Of a stretch of 62,123 nucleotides of DNA, positions 34,758-42,434 are shown in pieces. Numbering within the stretch: position 1 is the stretch's first letter; each line of letters begins with the position of its first letter. The DNA comes from Cyanobacteria bacterium RI_101. Its GTDB lineage: Bacteria; Cyanobacteriota; Cyanobacteriia; Cyanobacteriales; Microcystaceae. The notes under the pieces were generated by a model. That model saw nothing but the letters and a program-made list of their open reading frames with translations. It did no database searches and had not been told where the DNA came from. A program made the position numbers and the translations under genes. The stretch lies in contig WGLZ01000035.1 of assembly GCA_016471375.1 (NCBI GenBank), forward strand, positions 1 to 62,123, read 5' to 3'.

Positions 34758-36668
34758 CTAGAAGGTGAAAGTGCCCCGCAGGGTGCCGATGACGGCGTCC
34801 TTGGCGTTGGTGGTCTGCTCCGGTTTGGAGATCCAGATGACGCCGGGGGTCAGGGAGAGGTTGTCGGTGACTTGGTACTTGTAGAAGAGTTCCACTTGCA
34901 CCGGGTTGGTGGCGGGTAGGTTGTAAACGCCGCCGAGGGTGTTGCTCAGACCGCTGATGTAGGGTTGCACACCGGCGAAGATCCCGAGAATGTTCCCTTC
35001 TTTCCCGAAGTCGGGGAGCGCGATACCGCCGCCGTAGGTCCAGATGTCGCCGTTGTCTTTACCGATCAAGGTGACGTTGGTGTAGCTCCCGTAGGCGCTG
35101 AAGCTAATCCAGTCCGCGGGACGAATGGCGGCTTGGATACCGTAGCTGTTGGTTTGTTTGCCGCCAAAGTCAAAGGGGTTGACTTGGTTGCCGAAGCTAC
35201 CGTCGGCGGTGTTGGCGACGGCGTTGTTGTTAAAGGTCTCAGCGCCCACAGGAGGAGCGCCGATACCGGCGCCGCCCGCCAAGGATTGGTTGAGGATGGT
35301 GCGGTTTAAGTTAGCCGCGGTGGTGCCCACAACCCCGTTGAAGCCGCCTTTCCCGAAGATGGATTGATCGGGAGTGGTGTAGGCGTTGACGTAGGTGAAG
35401 CCCAGGTTGAGGAAATCAAACAGATTGGTGTTGATTTGGGCGAGGGCGCTGTAACCGCCGTTGAAGAGACCGTTGCCGCCCTGGCTGAAGGCGTAATCTT
35501 GTCCGGTCACCGGGTTGGTGGTGGAGACGTTGTTGTTGCTGTTGGGGTTGTTGGCGGTGCTAGCCAAGTAACCAAAGCTGATGGAGGTGGGGCCGAGGAC
35601 GTTTTGCAGGAAGCCCAGTTGGAGGCTCGCCCCGGCGCCGGCGCCGCCGCCGATGTTGTAGATGGGGTTGCGCTCGGAGAATTCGCTTAGCGCGCCTTTA
35701 CCGCCGGTGAAGTCGTCGAAGTAGGGGTTGAGGGTGGGAACGAAGTCTTCCCAGATCCCGCCCCAAGCGGCGATGTAGGTGTTGAAGCGGAGGTCTTTAC
35801 CTAGTTCGATGGGAACGTAGTAAGCCAACCAGTCCACGGCCACGTTGTTGTCGCCGCCGGGAGACAGGTTTTGCACCTGGGTGAAGGTGGGGCTTTCGTA
35901 GTAGTCGCCCACGATGCCCAAGGGTTGACCCGTTTCGGGGTTAAGAACGTTTTGGGTGGGGTAGAAGGAGCGGAAGCGCTCGGCGTTGCCGGCGGCTAAA
36001 CGGGTGACCAACAGGTCGTCGCCGCTGAAGCTGGTGTTGAACTGCAAACGAACCCGGTTTTGGAAGACGGCTTGGTTGTTGTCCGTTTCGTTGTTAAGGG
36101 TGTTTTTGGTGCCCCAGATGGCGCTAGGCGCGAAGATCACTTCCCCGGTCAGTTTGGTGGTGGTGGAGAATTGGTGGTCTTCGAGGAACGCGGTGCGGGC
36201 TTCGAGGTTGTCGATACGAGCGCCGAGGGCGGCCAGCTCGGACTCAAATTCCTGCATGAGGCGTTTGAGTTTGTCGATGTCTTCCCGGAGGACGGCGACG
36301 TTCTCTTGAATCAAACGCTCCATCACGTTCATGCAAGCGTTCAAACCGGCGGCGAATTCCCAGCGGCTCAGGGCGCGGTTGCCCCGGAAAGTCCGGTCGG
36401 GATAACCGACGATACAACCGTAACGTTCCACCAAGCTTTTCAAAGCTTCGTAGGCCCACTCGGTGGGTTGCACGTCGCGGAGTTCGCTGACGCTGGTGAC
36501 CTGATCGACGTTAACGATCTCGCCTTCGTTGGCGTAGGTGTCCAGTTGATTTAAAACCGAGTTGCCGTCGCCTTCAGCGGGGGCCGCTTGGGCGGGAAGG
36601 CCGAGAGCCATGGCCGCGCCGACGAGCGCCGGGCTGACCACTAGAGATTTCCAGAACTTGTTAAGCAT
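34758..36668 (-). CDS. SLH-domain OprB-type outer membrane porin (iron-uptake porin family)
   Basis: A major outer-membrane channel of the cyanobacterial SomA/iron-uptake porin family. The 636 residues begin with a signal peptide ('MLNKFWKSLVVSPALVGAAM', cleaved after 'PAQA'), then an SLH domain that binds peptidoglycan-linked glycan ('ELRDVQPTEWAYEALKSLVE', 'RYGCIVGYPDRTFRGNRALS'), a coiled coil ('VAVLREDIDKLKRLMQEFES'), and a C-terminal 16-strand OprB barrel ending in aromatic 'IGTLRGTFTF'. Substrate range (ions, iron, small solutes) is inferred from the family. It has GAGGA before the ATG, two TATAAT boxes upstream and a strong terminator, consistent with high expression. Confidence 0.93.
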   Translation of the reverse strand: MLNKFWKSLVVSPALVGAAMALGLPAQAAPAEGDGNSVLNQLDTYANEGEIVNVDQVTSVSELRDVQPTEWAYEALKSLVERYGCIVGYPDRTFRGNRALSRWEFAAGLNACMNVMERLIQENVAVLREDIDKLKRLMQEFESELAALGARIDNLEARTAFLEDHQFSTTTKLTGEVIFAPSAIWGTKNTLNNETDNNQAVFQNRVRLQFNTSFSGDDLLVTRLAAGNAERFRSFYPTQNVLNPETGQPLGIVGDYYESPTFTQVQNLSPGGDNNVAVDWLAYYVPIELGKDLRFNTYIAAWGGIWEDFVPTLNPYFDDFTGGKGALSEFSERNPIYNIGGGAGAGASLQLGFLQNVLGPTSISFGYLASTANNPNSNNNVSTTNPVTGQDYAFSQGGNGLFNGGYSALAQINTNLFDFLNLGFTYVNAYTTPDQSIFGKGGFNGVVGTTAANLNRTILNQSLAGGAGIGAPPVGAETFNNNAVANTADGSFGNQVNPFDFGGKQTNSYGIQAAIRPADWISFSAYGSYTNVTLIGKDNGDIWTYGGGIALPDFGKEGNILGIFAGVQPYISGLSNTLGGVYNLPATNPVQVELFYKYQVTDNLSLTPGVIWISKPEQTTNAKDAVIGTLRGTFTF

Positions 36669-36723
36669 ATGTAGCTTTTCCTCACACCTAAATTGACTAT
36701 AGGGTTAACCTACATTCAGCCCC

Positions 36724-36729
36724 ATTATA
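36724..36729 (-). promoter_or_regulatory. Candidate -10 box of the porin gene
   Basis: A perfect TATAAT on the minus strand, 56 bp upstream of the porin ATG. A -35 candidate (GTCACA) lies 16 bp further upstream and is weak. Confidence 0.5.
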
Positions 36730-36883
36730 CATGGCTTTTGCTGATTGTGACGATCGCGGTCTTTTTTTTTGGAGATTGGAGGCGAAGACCGGGACGGGGC
36801 GGGAGGTCTGGAGAAATGGTTCCTCAAACCTAGACGAGTCCCCGCGGGAACCAGCTTGCCAGGGGGTCAATACTCTTGGGGCT

Positions 36884-36889
36884 ATTATA
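36884..36889 (-). promoter_or_regulatory. Second candidate -10 box upstream of the porin
   Basis: A perfect TATAAT on the minus strand inside the near-palindrome GGGGCTATTATAGCGGGG. No good -35 is seen. If used, the porin transcript would carry a leader of more than 200 bases. Confidence 0.35.
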
Positions 36890-37074
36890 GCGGGGTCGTT
36901 TAAAATTGGCGTTACCTGTTCCCCCTAAAACTATCCGCTCCCCCCCGGTTAAGGAAGGGAGCGGTCTAGACGGGTCGAGCGCTACGGGCGCCGACTGCCG
37001 GATGAAACTTTAGCAAAGCTTAAGACGGTTCACCCCCACGCCTGTTGGGAGGATGCTTAAGTCTTGTGGGAAGT

Positions 37075-37092
37075 AAAAACCCAAGGGGGTTT
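37075..37092 (-). terminator. Compact terminator of the 23-codon gene
   Basis: On the minus strand AAACCC (37087-37092), a CCTT loop and GGGTTT (37077-37082) form a 6-bp stem followed by a short T-run. The stem starts within the stop codon of the small gene, making a tight 3' end. Confidence 0.6.
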
Positions 37093-37162
37093 AAAGAATA
37101 GCTCCGGCGCGCAGACGGACATTGCCCACTAGGCGACCCAAACGTTTACTACTCTCGCTCAT
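37091..37162 (-). CDS. Putative 23-residue small protein
   Basis: Too short for usual gene finders, yet the frame has every element of a gene. It has a full GGAGGTGA Shine-Dalgarno five bases before the ATG, 23 sense codons ('MSESSKRLGR' to 'RLRAGAIL'), a promoter-like pair upstream (TAGACT, 17 bp, TATAGT) and a hairpin terminator at the stop. The peptide is basic (five Arg/Lys in 23) and has no membrane segment. I do not recognise it. It could be a regulatory small protein or a leader peptide, but no gene follows closely enough for classical attenuation. It lies between dprA and the porin, both on the same strand. Confidence 0.55.
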   Translation of the reverse strand: MSESSKRLGRLVGNVRLRAGAIL

Positions 37163-37194
37163 GGACATCACCTCCTATCTTCCTTAGGGAATTG

Positions 37195-37223
37195 ACTATA
37201 AGATTTGGACGGTTTCTAGTCTA
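37195..37223 (-). promoter_or_regulatory. Candidate promoter of the 23-codon gene
   Basis: Minus-strand -10 TATAGT (37195-37200) and -35 TAGACT (37218-37223) separated by 17 bp, about 20 bp upstream of the Shine-Dalgarno. The -35 matches consensus at four of six positions, the -10 at five of six. Confidence 0.5.
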
Positions 37224-37280
37224 GAGCAAGCTCTCGGAAAACGCAAGGGGACCTTGAAATTCGTTTCCCCAGTGGAAAGC

Positions 37281-37445
37281 TAGGGCGGGCGCGCATCTAC
37301 CCATCAGCTTCCTTTTGCCCCCCAGCCCCCCAACTTTGGGGGGAGTTCGGCGCTTTTCTGAGTTCAAAGTCGGCCAGAATGGGGGGATTGTCCCACTGGA
37401 CTCCACTGGGCTTGCCGAAGCGAGCCTGCCGAAGCGTAGGGGGCG
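37281..37445. repeat. Dispersed intergenic repeat, copy 1
   Basis: Contains 'CATCTACCCATCAGC' and a CCCCCCAACTTTGGGGGG palindrome, then 'AGTTCGG.GCTTTTCTGAG'. The same series recurs at about 57620-57690 and 62000-62080. Nested inside is 'CACTGGACTCCACTG', shared with 61843 and, inverted, with about 60950. It separates dprA from the small gene. Confidence 0.8.
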
Positions 37446-37486
37446 AGATAATGACGAAACCCAAGGCTTTGTGTGTATCCCGTAGG

Positions 37487-38617
37487 TCATCCCTGGGGGC
37501 CGCCGACCCTTTGGTAGCGCATTCCCGGTAGTTGGGCGACCAGCCCCAGAAGTTCTAGCTGTAAGAGTTCCCCCGACACTGTCCCCGTGTCTAAGCCGCA
37601 CCGTTGAACGACGCTATCGAAACTCAGGGGTTCGAGGGAAACAGCGCCGTAAACCTGGAGCGTCAAGGGGGCTAAGTCCGGCGCCGGGGGCAGGAGGGAA
37701 AGTTGTTGTCCCTGGGGAGCGTCCAATGGCGGGAGAACGCCTAAATTACTCAGTAATTCGTCTAAATCCACAATCACTTCGGCGCCGTTGTGGATCAGGC
37801 GCAGACAACCCCGGGCCTCCTCTACTTCCGGGGAGTTGGGCAAGGTGTAGACGTCCCGGTTAAACTCCGTCGCGTAACGGGCCGTAATCAGGGAGCCGGA
37901 TTTAGTCGGCGCTTCCAAGACCAGAATTCCCCGACAGAGGCCGGCGATAATACGATTGCGGGCGGGAAAGTTGCCCCGGTCGGGTTTGGTTCCCCGGGGG
38001 TATTCGCTGAGAATTAACCCCTTTTGGGTTATTTCTTGAAACAGATCCCGGTGTTGGGGCGGGTAAATTAAATCTAAGCCGGTGCCCAGGACGCCCCAGG
38101 TGCGGCCCCCGGCGTCCAGACAACTGCGGTGGGCTTCGCCGTCAATGCCCGCGGCTAAACCGGAGACCACCACAAAACCGTGTTGGGCCAAACCGCGGCT
38201 AATTTTGATTGTCCAGCGCCGGCCGTGCTCCGTGGGAAAGCGAGTGCCGACCAGGGCGATGGCGGGAACGGCGCCTTGATTTTCCAAGGGATTGACAAGG
38301 CCTTGATAGTACAGAACAGGGGGCGGACTGGGGGTTTCCCAAAGGAGGCGGGGATAGTCCGGGTCCGCGGGCGTCCAGAACAGAGGGTTTTGGGCCAGGT
38401 GACGGGCGTAAAACTCGGCGGGATCTAAAGTTTGGCGGGCCTGAAGAATTTGGGTCACCAGTTTTTCCCCCAGACCGTGCACCGTTCCCAGGGCCCTGGG
38501 GGTGGCTTTCCAAGCGTTTTCCAGGGTTTCAAAATGCTGGCAAACCCGTTTGAGGAGAACCGGCCCCAATCCGGGGATCTGGGACCAAGCCAACCAATAA
38601 AGACGGTCGTGTTCCAC
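37487..38617 (-). CDS. dprA: DNA-processing protein DprA
   Basis: DprA loads RecA onto incoming single-stranded DNA during natural transformation. The 376-residue protein has an N-terminal helical SAM-like part ('WSQIPGLGPVLLKRVCQHF'), the Rossmann DprA core ('VGTRFPTEHGRR', 'VVSGLAAGIDGEAHRSCLDA', 'NFPARNRIIAGLCRGILVLE') and a C-terminal winged helix ('SFDSVVQRCGLDTGTVSGEL'). It starts with GTG; GAGGTGG precedes it, and kaiB ends 9 bp upstream, so dprA is probably transcribed with the clock genes. Clock control of competence is known in Synechococcus elongatus; whether this linkage reflects it is inference. Confidence 0.94.
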   Translation of the reverse strand: MEHDRLYWLAWSQIPGLGPVLLKRVCQHFETLENAWKATPRALGTVHGLGEKLVTQILQARQTLDPAEFYARHLAQNPLFWTPADPDYPRLLWETPSPPPVLYYQGLVNPLENQGAVPAIALVGTRFPTEHGRRWTIKISRGLAQHGFVVVSGLAAGIDGEAHRSCLDAGGRTWGVLGTGLDLIYPPQHRDLFQEITQKGLILSEYPRGTKPDRGNFPARNRIIAGLCRGILVLEAPTKSGSLITARYATEFNRDVYTLPNSPEVEEARGCLRLIHNGAEVIVDLDELLSNLGVLPPLDAPQGQQLSLLPPAPDLAPLTLQVYGAVSLEPLSFDSVVQRCGLDTGTVSGELLQLELLGLVAQLPGMRYQRVGGPQG

Positions 38618-38626
38618 CCGCCACCT

Positions 38627-38920
38627 CTAACGCTCAAAATCCAATTCGGCGGGGAGAATATCCAATCCAAGCAAAACTCTTTGGGTGTTGGACATATCGC
38701 CGATGATCCGCTGGAGGGGCGGCGGCAGTTGTTTAATCAACGTCGGGGTCACCATCACCTTTTCCTGCTCGGCCCGGTGGGGTTGTTCCAACACGTCGAT
38801 AATTTCCACGGCGTACTGATTATTCAACTCCTCCCGACAGATGCGGTAAATATTGGCAATGGCCTGCTGGGAGCGGAGGGAATTACCGGTGATATAGAGC
38901 CGGAGTAGGTATTGATCCAT
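38627..38920 (-). CDS. kaiB3: KaiB-family clock protein (KaiB3 type)
   Basis: A 97-residue thioredoxin-fold protein. 'LRLYITGNSLRSQQAIANI', 'YAVEIIDVLEQPHRAEQEKV', 'VTPTLIKQLPPPLQRIIGDM' and 'VLLGLDILP' are the KaiB pattern. KaiB binds phosphorylated KaiC and sequesters KaiA. It departs from standard KaiB at several positions and lies next to a KaiA-like protein with a receiver domain, the arrangement of kaiA3-kaiB3 in Synechocystis (sll0485-sll0486). The '3' subtype is inferred from that synteny. KaiC is absent: dprA takes the place expected for kaiC. Five bp separate it from kaiA. Confidence 0.85.
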   Translation of the reverse strand: MDQYLLRLYITGNSLRSQQAIANIYRICREELNNQYAVEIIDVLEQPHRAEQEKVMVTPTLIKQLPPPLQRIIGDMSNTQRVLLGLDILPAELDFER

Positions 38921-38925
38921 GAAGC

Positions 38926-39813
38926 TTAGGGCAAATTCCCGGGGGGATTGGGCGCCGATAAATTAAGGGTGCTCAAGCCAATATAATACTTACGATAAAA
39001 GGAGGTGAGATAGCCCATCAGTTCTAAAACGAGTAAGCGCCCTTCGTTGACATAGCCCTGGGCTTTAGCGAGGGGAACATCCCGACTTTTCTGTTTGAGG
39101 GTCTGGGTATGGAGTTCGATCACGTCCCGAGGGCTGGCTTTCAGGAAACCCATCTTATCCGCCAACGCCCGGAGACGATCCGACAGTTGGTGCTCGACTC
39201 GAAACATTCTCTGCTCCAAGGCTAAATCTAACAGTTGTCCGTAACTCTGGCTCAATTCCTGAAATAACTCCGGCAGGGACTCCCGGATGGTTTCCACCCC
39301 GAACATGCGGGCGGTAATGGGGGCGCTGGACTGGGCTAAGGACTCCAGTTGGGCGAATTCTTGTCTCTGCTGAGCCAGGCGTTGCCGTTGGGCCAGATCG
39401 TTGCGGTATTGTTGGCGCTCCCTCGCGGCCAAAACCTCGTAAATTAACAGACTACTATCCAAGTGTTTGAGGCGCAGATAGCCGTCGGCGCCGTGTTGGA
39501 AGGCCTGAATAACGAGGGTTTCGTCCTCTTCTTCGGTAAAAGCGATAATGGCGGTGTTCTCCCAACGGTTCCGTAGATCCGCGAGGATATCCGGCGCCTG
39601 ACCCCCGGCCAGTTGCAGATCCAATAAAACGACGTCCGCGGGAAAAGCGGGGGCGGTCTCGGCGGATTCCGGCGGCGCCGAAAGTTGAGTGACTTGAAAG
39701 TCCAGAGCTTGGGCGGTTTTCAGCACATCCTCGGCTTGCAATAACGCCTGAATTCGCTCCGCGACGGCCGGTTCATCCTCAATCAATAGCACTTGGCAAG
39801 ACTGCTGACTCAT
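38926..39813 (-). CDS. kaiA3: KaiA3-like clock protein: receiver domain plus KaiA-type C-terminus
   Basis: A 295-residue protein. The N-terminal 120 residues look like a genuine receiver domain: acidic pair in 'LLIEDEP' (E12, D13), putative phospho-acceptor D65 in 'VVLLDLQLAGG', T93 in 'IIAFTEEED' and a Lys at 116. Standard KaiA has a pseudo-receiver lacking the phospho-Asp. The C-terminal part ('SPRDVIELHTQTL', 'NEGRLLVLELMGYLTSFYRK') resembles the KaiA C-terminal helical domain that stimulates KaiC. This fusion fits KaiA3, known from Synechocystis as a chimeric KaiA working with KaiB3 and KaiC3. ATG at 39813 used; a TTG two codons earlier also opens the frame. First gene of kaiA3-kaiB3-dprA. 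Confidence 0.78.
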   Translation of the reverse strand: MSQQSCQVLLIEDEPAVAERIQALLQAEDVLKTAQALDFQVTQLSAPPESAETAPAFPADVVLLDLQLAGGQAPDILADLRNRWENTAIIAFTEEEDETLVIQAFQHGADGYLRLKHLDSSLLIYEVLAARERQQYRNDLAQRQRLAQQRQEFAQLESLAQSSAPITARMFGVETIRESLPELFQELSQSYGQLLDLALEQRMFRVEHQLSDRLRALADKMGFLKASPRDVIELHTQTLKQKSRDVPLAKAQGYVNEGRLLVLELMGYLTSFYRKYYIGLSTLNLSAPNPPGNLP

Positions 39814-39954
39814 TCTCAAAGGGGGGGGGCGGCGCCGGAAGTTGCTACCTTTAAAGCTTAAGCTGATTTTTCCGTCGGGGTTTCTTTTGCGATAAATCTT
39901 AAGATTTCCCCGTTAAACTGCCTCTAACCCTACAATTCTCCCCCTGTGAAAGCG

Positions 39955-40830
39955 ATGACCCAACCCAAAATCGGCATTATCGGCGGTAGCGGCCTCTACC
40001 AAATGGAAGCGCTGCAGAATCTCCGGGAGGTAAAGCTAGAAACGCCCTTCGGCGCCCCCTCCGACGCCTATCTATTGGGGGAACTCGCCGGGACGCCGGT
40101 GGCCTTTTTAGCCCGCCACGGTCGGGGACATCGTTTCCTCCCCAGCGAAATTCCCTTCCGGGCGAATATCCACGGTTTTAAACAGTTGGGCGTCGAGTAT
40201 TTGATCTCGGTGTCCGCAGTCGGCTCCTTAACGGCCAGTATTAAGCCCCTAGATCTCGTCCTGCCGGATCAGTTTATCGACCGCACCCGGGGCCGCGTCT
40301 CCACCTTTTTTGGGGAAGGCGTCGTCGCCCACATCGGCTTTGGCAAGCCCGTTTGCTCCCGCTTGGCGGCGGTGATGGGGGACGCGATTGAGAGTTTAAA
40401 TCTGCCGGAGGCGACTCTCCACCGGGAAGGAACCTATGTCTGCATGGAGGGGCCGGCCTTTTCCACCCTCGCGGAGTCGGAACTCTACCGGAGTTGGGGG
40501 GGAAGCGTCATCGGCATGACCAACCTACCGGAGGCGAAACTGGCTCGGGAAGCGGAACTGGCCTACGCCACCCTGGCGCTGGTGACGGATTACGACTGCT
40601 GGCACCCGGAACACGCCCAGGTGACGGTGGAGATGATTCTGGACAACCTACAGCGCAATGTCAGCAACGCCCAGGCCGCGATCCTCGAAACCGTCCGGCG
40701 CCTCGGGGAAAATCCGCCGCCTTCCTCGGCCCATTCGGCGCTGAAACACGCTATCTATACCCGATTAGACCAGGCGCCGCCGGAGACCCTAGAGAAACTG
40801 CGCCTCCTCCTAGGGAAATACTTGCCCTAA
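39955..40830 (+). CDS. mtnP: S-methyl-5'-thioadenosine phosphorylase
   Basis: MtnP cleaves methylthioadenosine to adenine and methylthioribose-1-phosphate in methionine salvage. The 291 residues begin '[20 protein letters not shown]'. '[20 protein letters not shown]', 'ISVSAVGSL', '[20 protein letters not shown]' and '[20 protein letters not shown]' are the purine-nucleoside-phosphorylase-type signatures, MTAP subgroup. A GTG at 39946 opens the frame; the ATG at 39955 matches relatives. A TACAAT box at 39931-39936 would give a very short leader. It is divergent from kaiA3. Confidence 0.95.
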   Translation: MTQPKIGIIGGSGLYQMEALQNLREVKLETPFGAPSDAYLLGELAGTPVAFLARHGRGHRFLPSEIPFRANIHGFKQLGVEYLISVSAVGSLTASIKPLDLVLPDQFIDRTRGRVSTFFGEGVVAHIGFGKPVCSRLAAVMGDAIESLNLPEATLHREGTYVCMEGPAFSTLAESELYRSWGGSVIGMTNLPEAKLAREAELAYATLALVTDYDCWHPEHAQVTVEMILDNLQRNVSNAQAAILETVRRLGENPPPSSAHSALKHAIYTRLDQAPPETLEKLRLLLGKYLP

Positions 40831-40856
40831 GTTGGTTCGCCTCCGCCAGAGCGGGC

Positions 40857-40862
40857 TACAAT
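40857..40862 (+). promoter_or_regulatory. Candidate -10 box of the pedR-like gene
   Basis: TACAAT, 41 bp upstream of the ATG, in a 72-bp spacer after mtnP. A TTGGTT lies 19 bp upstream of it as a weak -35. AGAGGA before the ATG supplies a ribosome-binding site. Confidence 0.45.
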
Positions 40863-40902
40863 AGCGAGGTCGCTAAGTAAAAATACCAGAGGATCATTAC
40901 CT

Positions 40903-41166
40903 ATGTTGGCGGGACAGTTTCCGGCGTCCCTCTCGGAGCGCGAGCTTGAAATTTTGGATCTGGTGGCGAGGGGGCTAACCAATTTAGAAATCGCCCAGCG
41001 CCTAGAAATCAGCAAGCGCACGGTGGATAATCACATCAGTAATATTCTCACCAAAACCCGCACTGAAAATAGGGTAGAACTGACGCGCTGGGCCCTGCAA
41101 TGGGGCAAGGTTTGTCTCGACGACGTCAACTGTTGTCCCTTACCGGGCCCCTCGGCGCCGTCTTGA
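40903..41166 (+). CDS. pedR: Small LuxR-type regulator, PedR-like
   Basis: An 87-residue protein that is almost only a LuxR/FixJ helix-turn-helix: 'LSERELEILDLVARGLTNLE', 'IAQRLEISKRTVDNHISNIL'. The C-terminal 'RWALQWGKVCLDDVNCC' with three cysteines is conserved in the cyanobacterial PedR group. PedR of Synechocystis is a regulator whose activity responds to photosynthetic electron transport via thioredoxin, through a Cys. Assignment rests on length, HTH and this Cys-rich tail. There is no receiver domain. A stem-loop follows the stop. Confidence 0.75.
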   Translation: MLAGQFPASLSERELEILDLVARGLTNLEIAQRLEISKRTVDNHISNILTKTRTENRVELTRWALQWGKVCLDDVNCCPLPGPSAPS

Positions 41167-41174
41167 GGGTCTTC

Positions 41175-41200
41175 GCGCCTATCCCCGGCGCGATAGGCGC
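41175..41200. other. Stem-loop after pedR
   Basis: GCGCCTATC (41175-41183) pairs perfectly with GATAGGCGC (41192-41200) around an 8-base loop, 9 bp after the pedR stop. There is no T-run, so it may be a processing structure or a weak terminator. A TATGAT -10 for the HIT gene follows at 41215-41220. Confidence 0.55.
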
Positions 41201-41219
41201 AATCGGGTAACTGGTATGA

Positions 41220-41591
<372 letters not shown>

Positions 41592-41597
41592 GACTCG

Positions 41598-42140
41598 TTA
41601 GCTGAACCTTAACCGCCGGAGTTTCTCTCGCACCTGGGGGTCTAGACTCCGGGCCAAGGAGCCGGAAGGGCGCCGGTTTTGTTTGTTAGGCATTTTCCTG
41701 ACTTGGCGCCGACTCGTTTCGATAGCCTTGACTAGGGTCGGCGCGGACATCCACTCGGCGCCGTAGCCCAGAACCGTCAACTGCTGAGCGCGGTCCGAGG
41801 TGGCGACGATCAACCGAGAGGAGCGGGAACCGCCCTGGCGGAAAAAACGAGCGCAGTATTTTTCAATGTAAGTGTCCGCCGTTTGGCTCCAGTCGGTAAA
41901 ATGAACCGTCAGGTGGGCGCTAGGGGTTTCTTGGGCGGCGGGTTGCCGTTGGAGTTGAGCGTCAAAGACCACCCGAGTTTGGTAACCCTGATGACTGCTG
42001 TAGTTAATTAAGGCTTCCACCAACTCCTGACGGGCCAGTTCTAGCCCGAATTGGTCTCGGGCCCGTTGCAGATCGGTCCAATGACCGATGATATTGTAGC
42101 CATCGACCAGGAGGAGAGGTAAAGAAGCGGCGGTTTTCAT
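41598..42140 (-). CDS. NYN-domain (YacP/Rae1-like) putative ribonuclease
   Basis: A 180-residue PIN-like NYN protein: 'LLLVDGYNIIGHW' with the first catalytic Asp, 'VVFDAQLQRQP', 'QTADTYIEKYCARF' with further acidic residues, and 'RLIVATSDRAQQLTVLGYGA'. YacP/Rae1 of Bacillus cleaves mRNA on the ribosome; the cyanobacterial role is not established. A basic C-terminal tail ('KMPNKQNRRPSG...REKLRRLRFS') may bind RNA. It converges with the HIT gene, with 6 bp between stops. Confidence 0.85.
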   Translation of the reverse strand: MKTAASLPLLLVDGYNIIGHWTDLQRARDQFGLELARQELVEALINYSSHQGYQTRVVFDAQLQRQPAAQETPSAHLTVHFTDWSQTADTYIEKYCARFFRQGGSRSSRLIVATSDRAQQLTVLGYGAEWMSAPTLVKAIETSRRQVRKMPNKQNRRPSGSLARSLDPQVREKLRRLRFS

Positions 42141-42266
42141 GGCGGCGGAAGAGGGTCATAGGGGGGGGATAAAGGCGGGAAACTGAATTAAGCGCCCTAA
42201 AAGGGGAAGAGTCGCAGTCGTTTTTATCGCCCATCGCGAGAGAGGCGAGTTGTAAAAACGGCTACT

Positions 42267-42410
42267 ATGACAAAACGGGCGGATGGATGGCGCGTTACCC
42301 TTGTGGTCAAAAACGCGTCTGTTCCTGATGTTACGCTAAAAGTCTTGCCGGCGCTGGCTGGTCAGGCCGTTGACAGTGTGGCGGTCAGCGTCAAGAACAT
42401 TGGAAAATAG
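42267..42410 (+). CDS. Possible 47-residue small protein upstream of egtB
   Basis: An ATG-started frame 'MTKRADGWRVTLVVKNASVP' continues with 'PALAGQAVDSVAVSVKNIGK' to a TAG, 24 bp before egtB. The alternating hydrophobic pattern would suit a small beta-structured protein, and the frame contains no rare-looking codons. No good Shine-Dalgarno is present and I do not recognise a family. It may be real, a remnant of a larger gene, or chance. Confidence 0.3.
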   Translation: MTKRADGWRVTLVVKNASVPDVTLKVLPALAGQAVDSVAVSVKNIGK

Positions 42411-42434
42411 AGGAAACTGTCCAGCGCCGTTTTT

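Larger units (their letters stand above)
36669..37074. other. Long porin upstream region with promoter boxes and stem-loops
   Basis: No gene of convincing size lies in these roughly 400 bp. Minus-strand TATAAT boxes at 36724-36729 and 36884-36889 could start porin transcripts with leaders of about 50 and 210 bases. Stem-loops: CCGCTCCC/GGGAGCGG at 36935-36964, and AAGCTTAAG pairing with CTTAAGTCTT (one bulged T) between about 37015 and 37066. A short plus-strand frame at 36731-36928 has no good start or family look. The stems could belong to an untranslated RNA or leader. Confidence 0.45.

Noticed and set aside
35364-35690. Plus-strand Val/Gly-rich frames across the porin gene (also 36060-36554)
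   Set aside because: Antisense shadows of the barrel-coding region; no ribosome-binding site or family resemblance.
37221-37601. 126-residue minus-strand frame across the repeat and the dprA 3' end
   Set aside because: Mostly repeat sequence and overlaps dprA out of frame.
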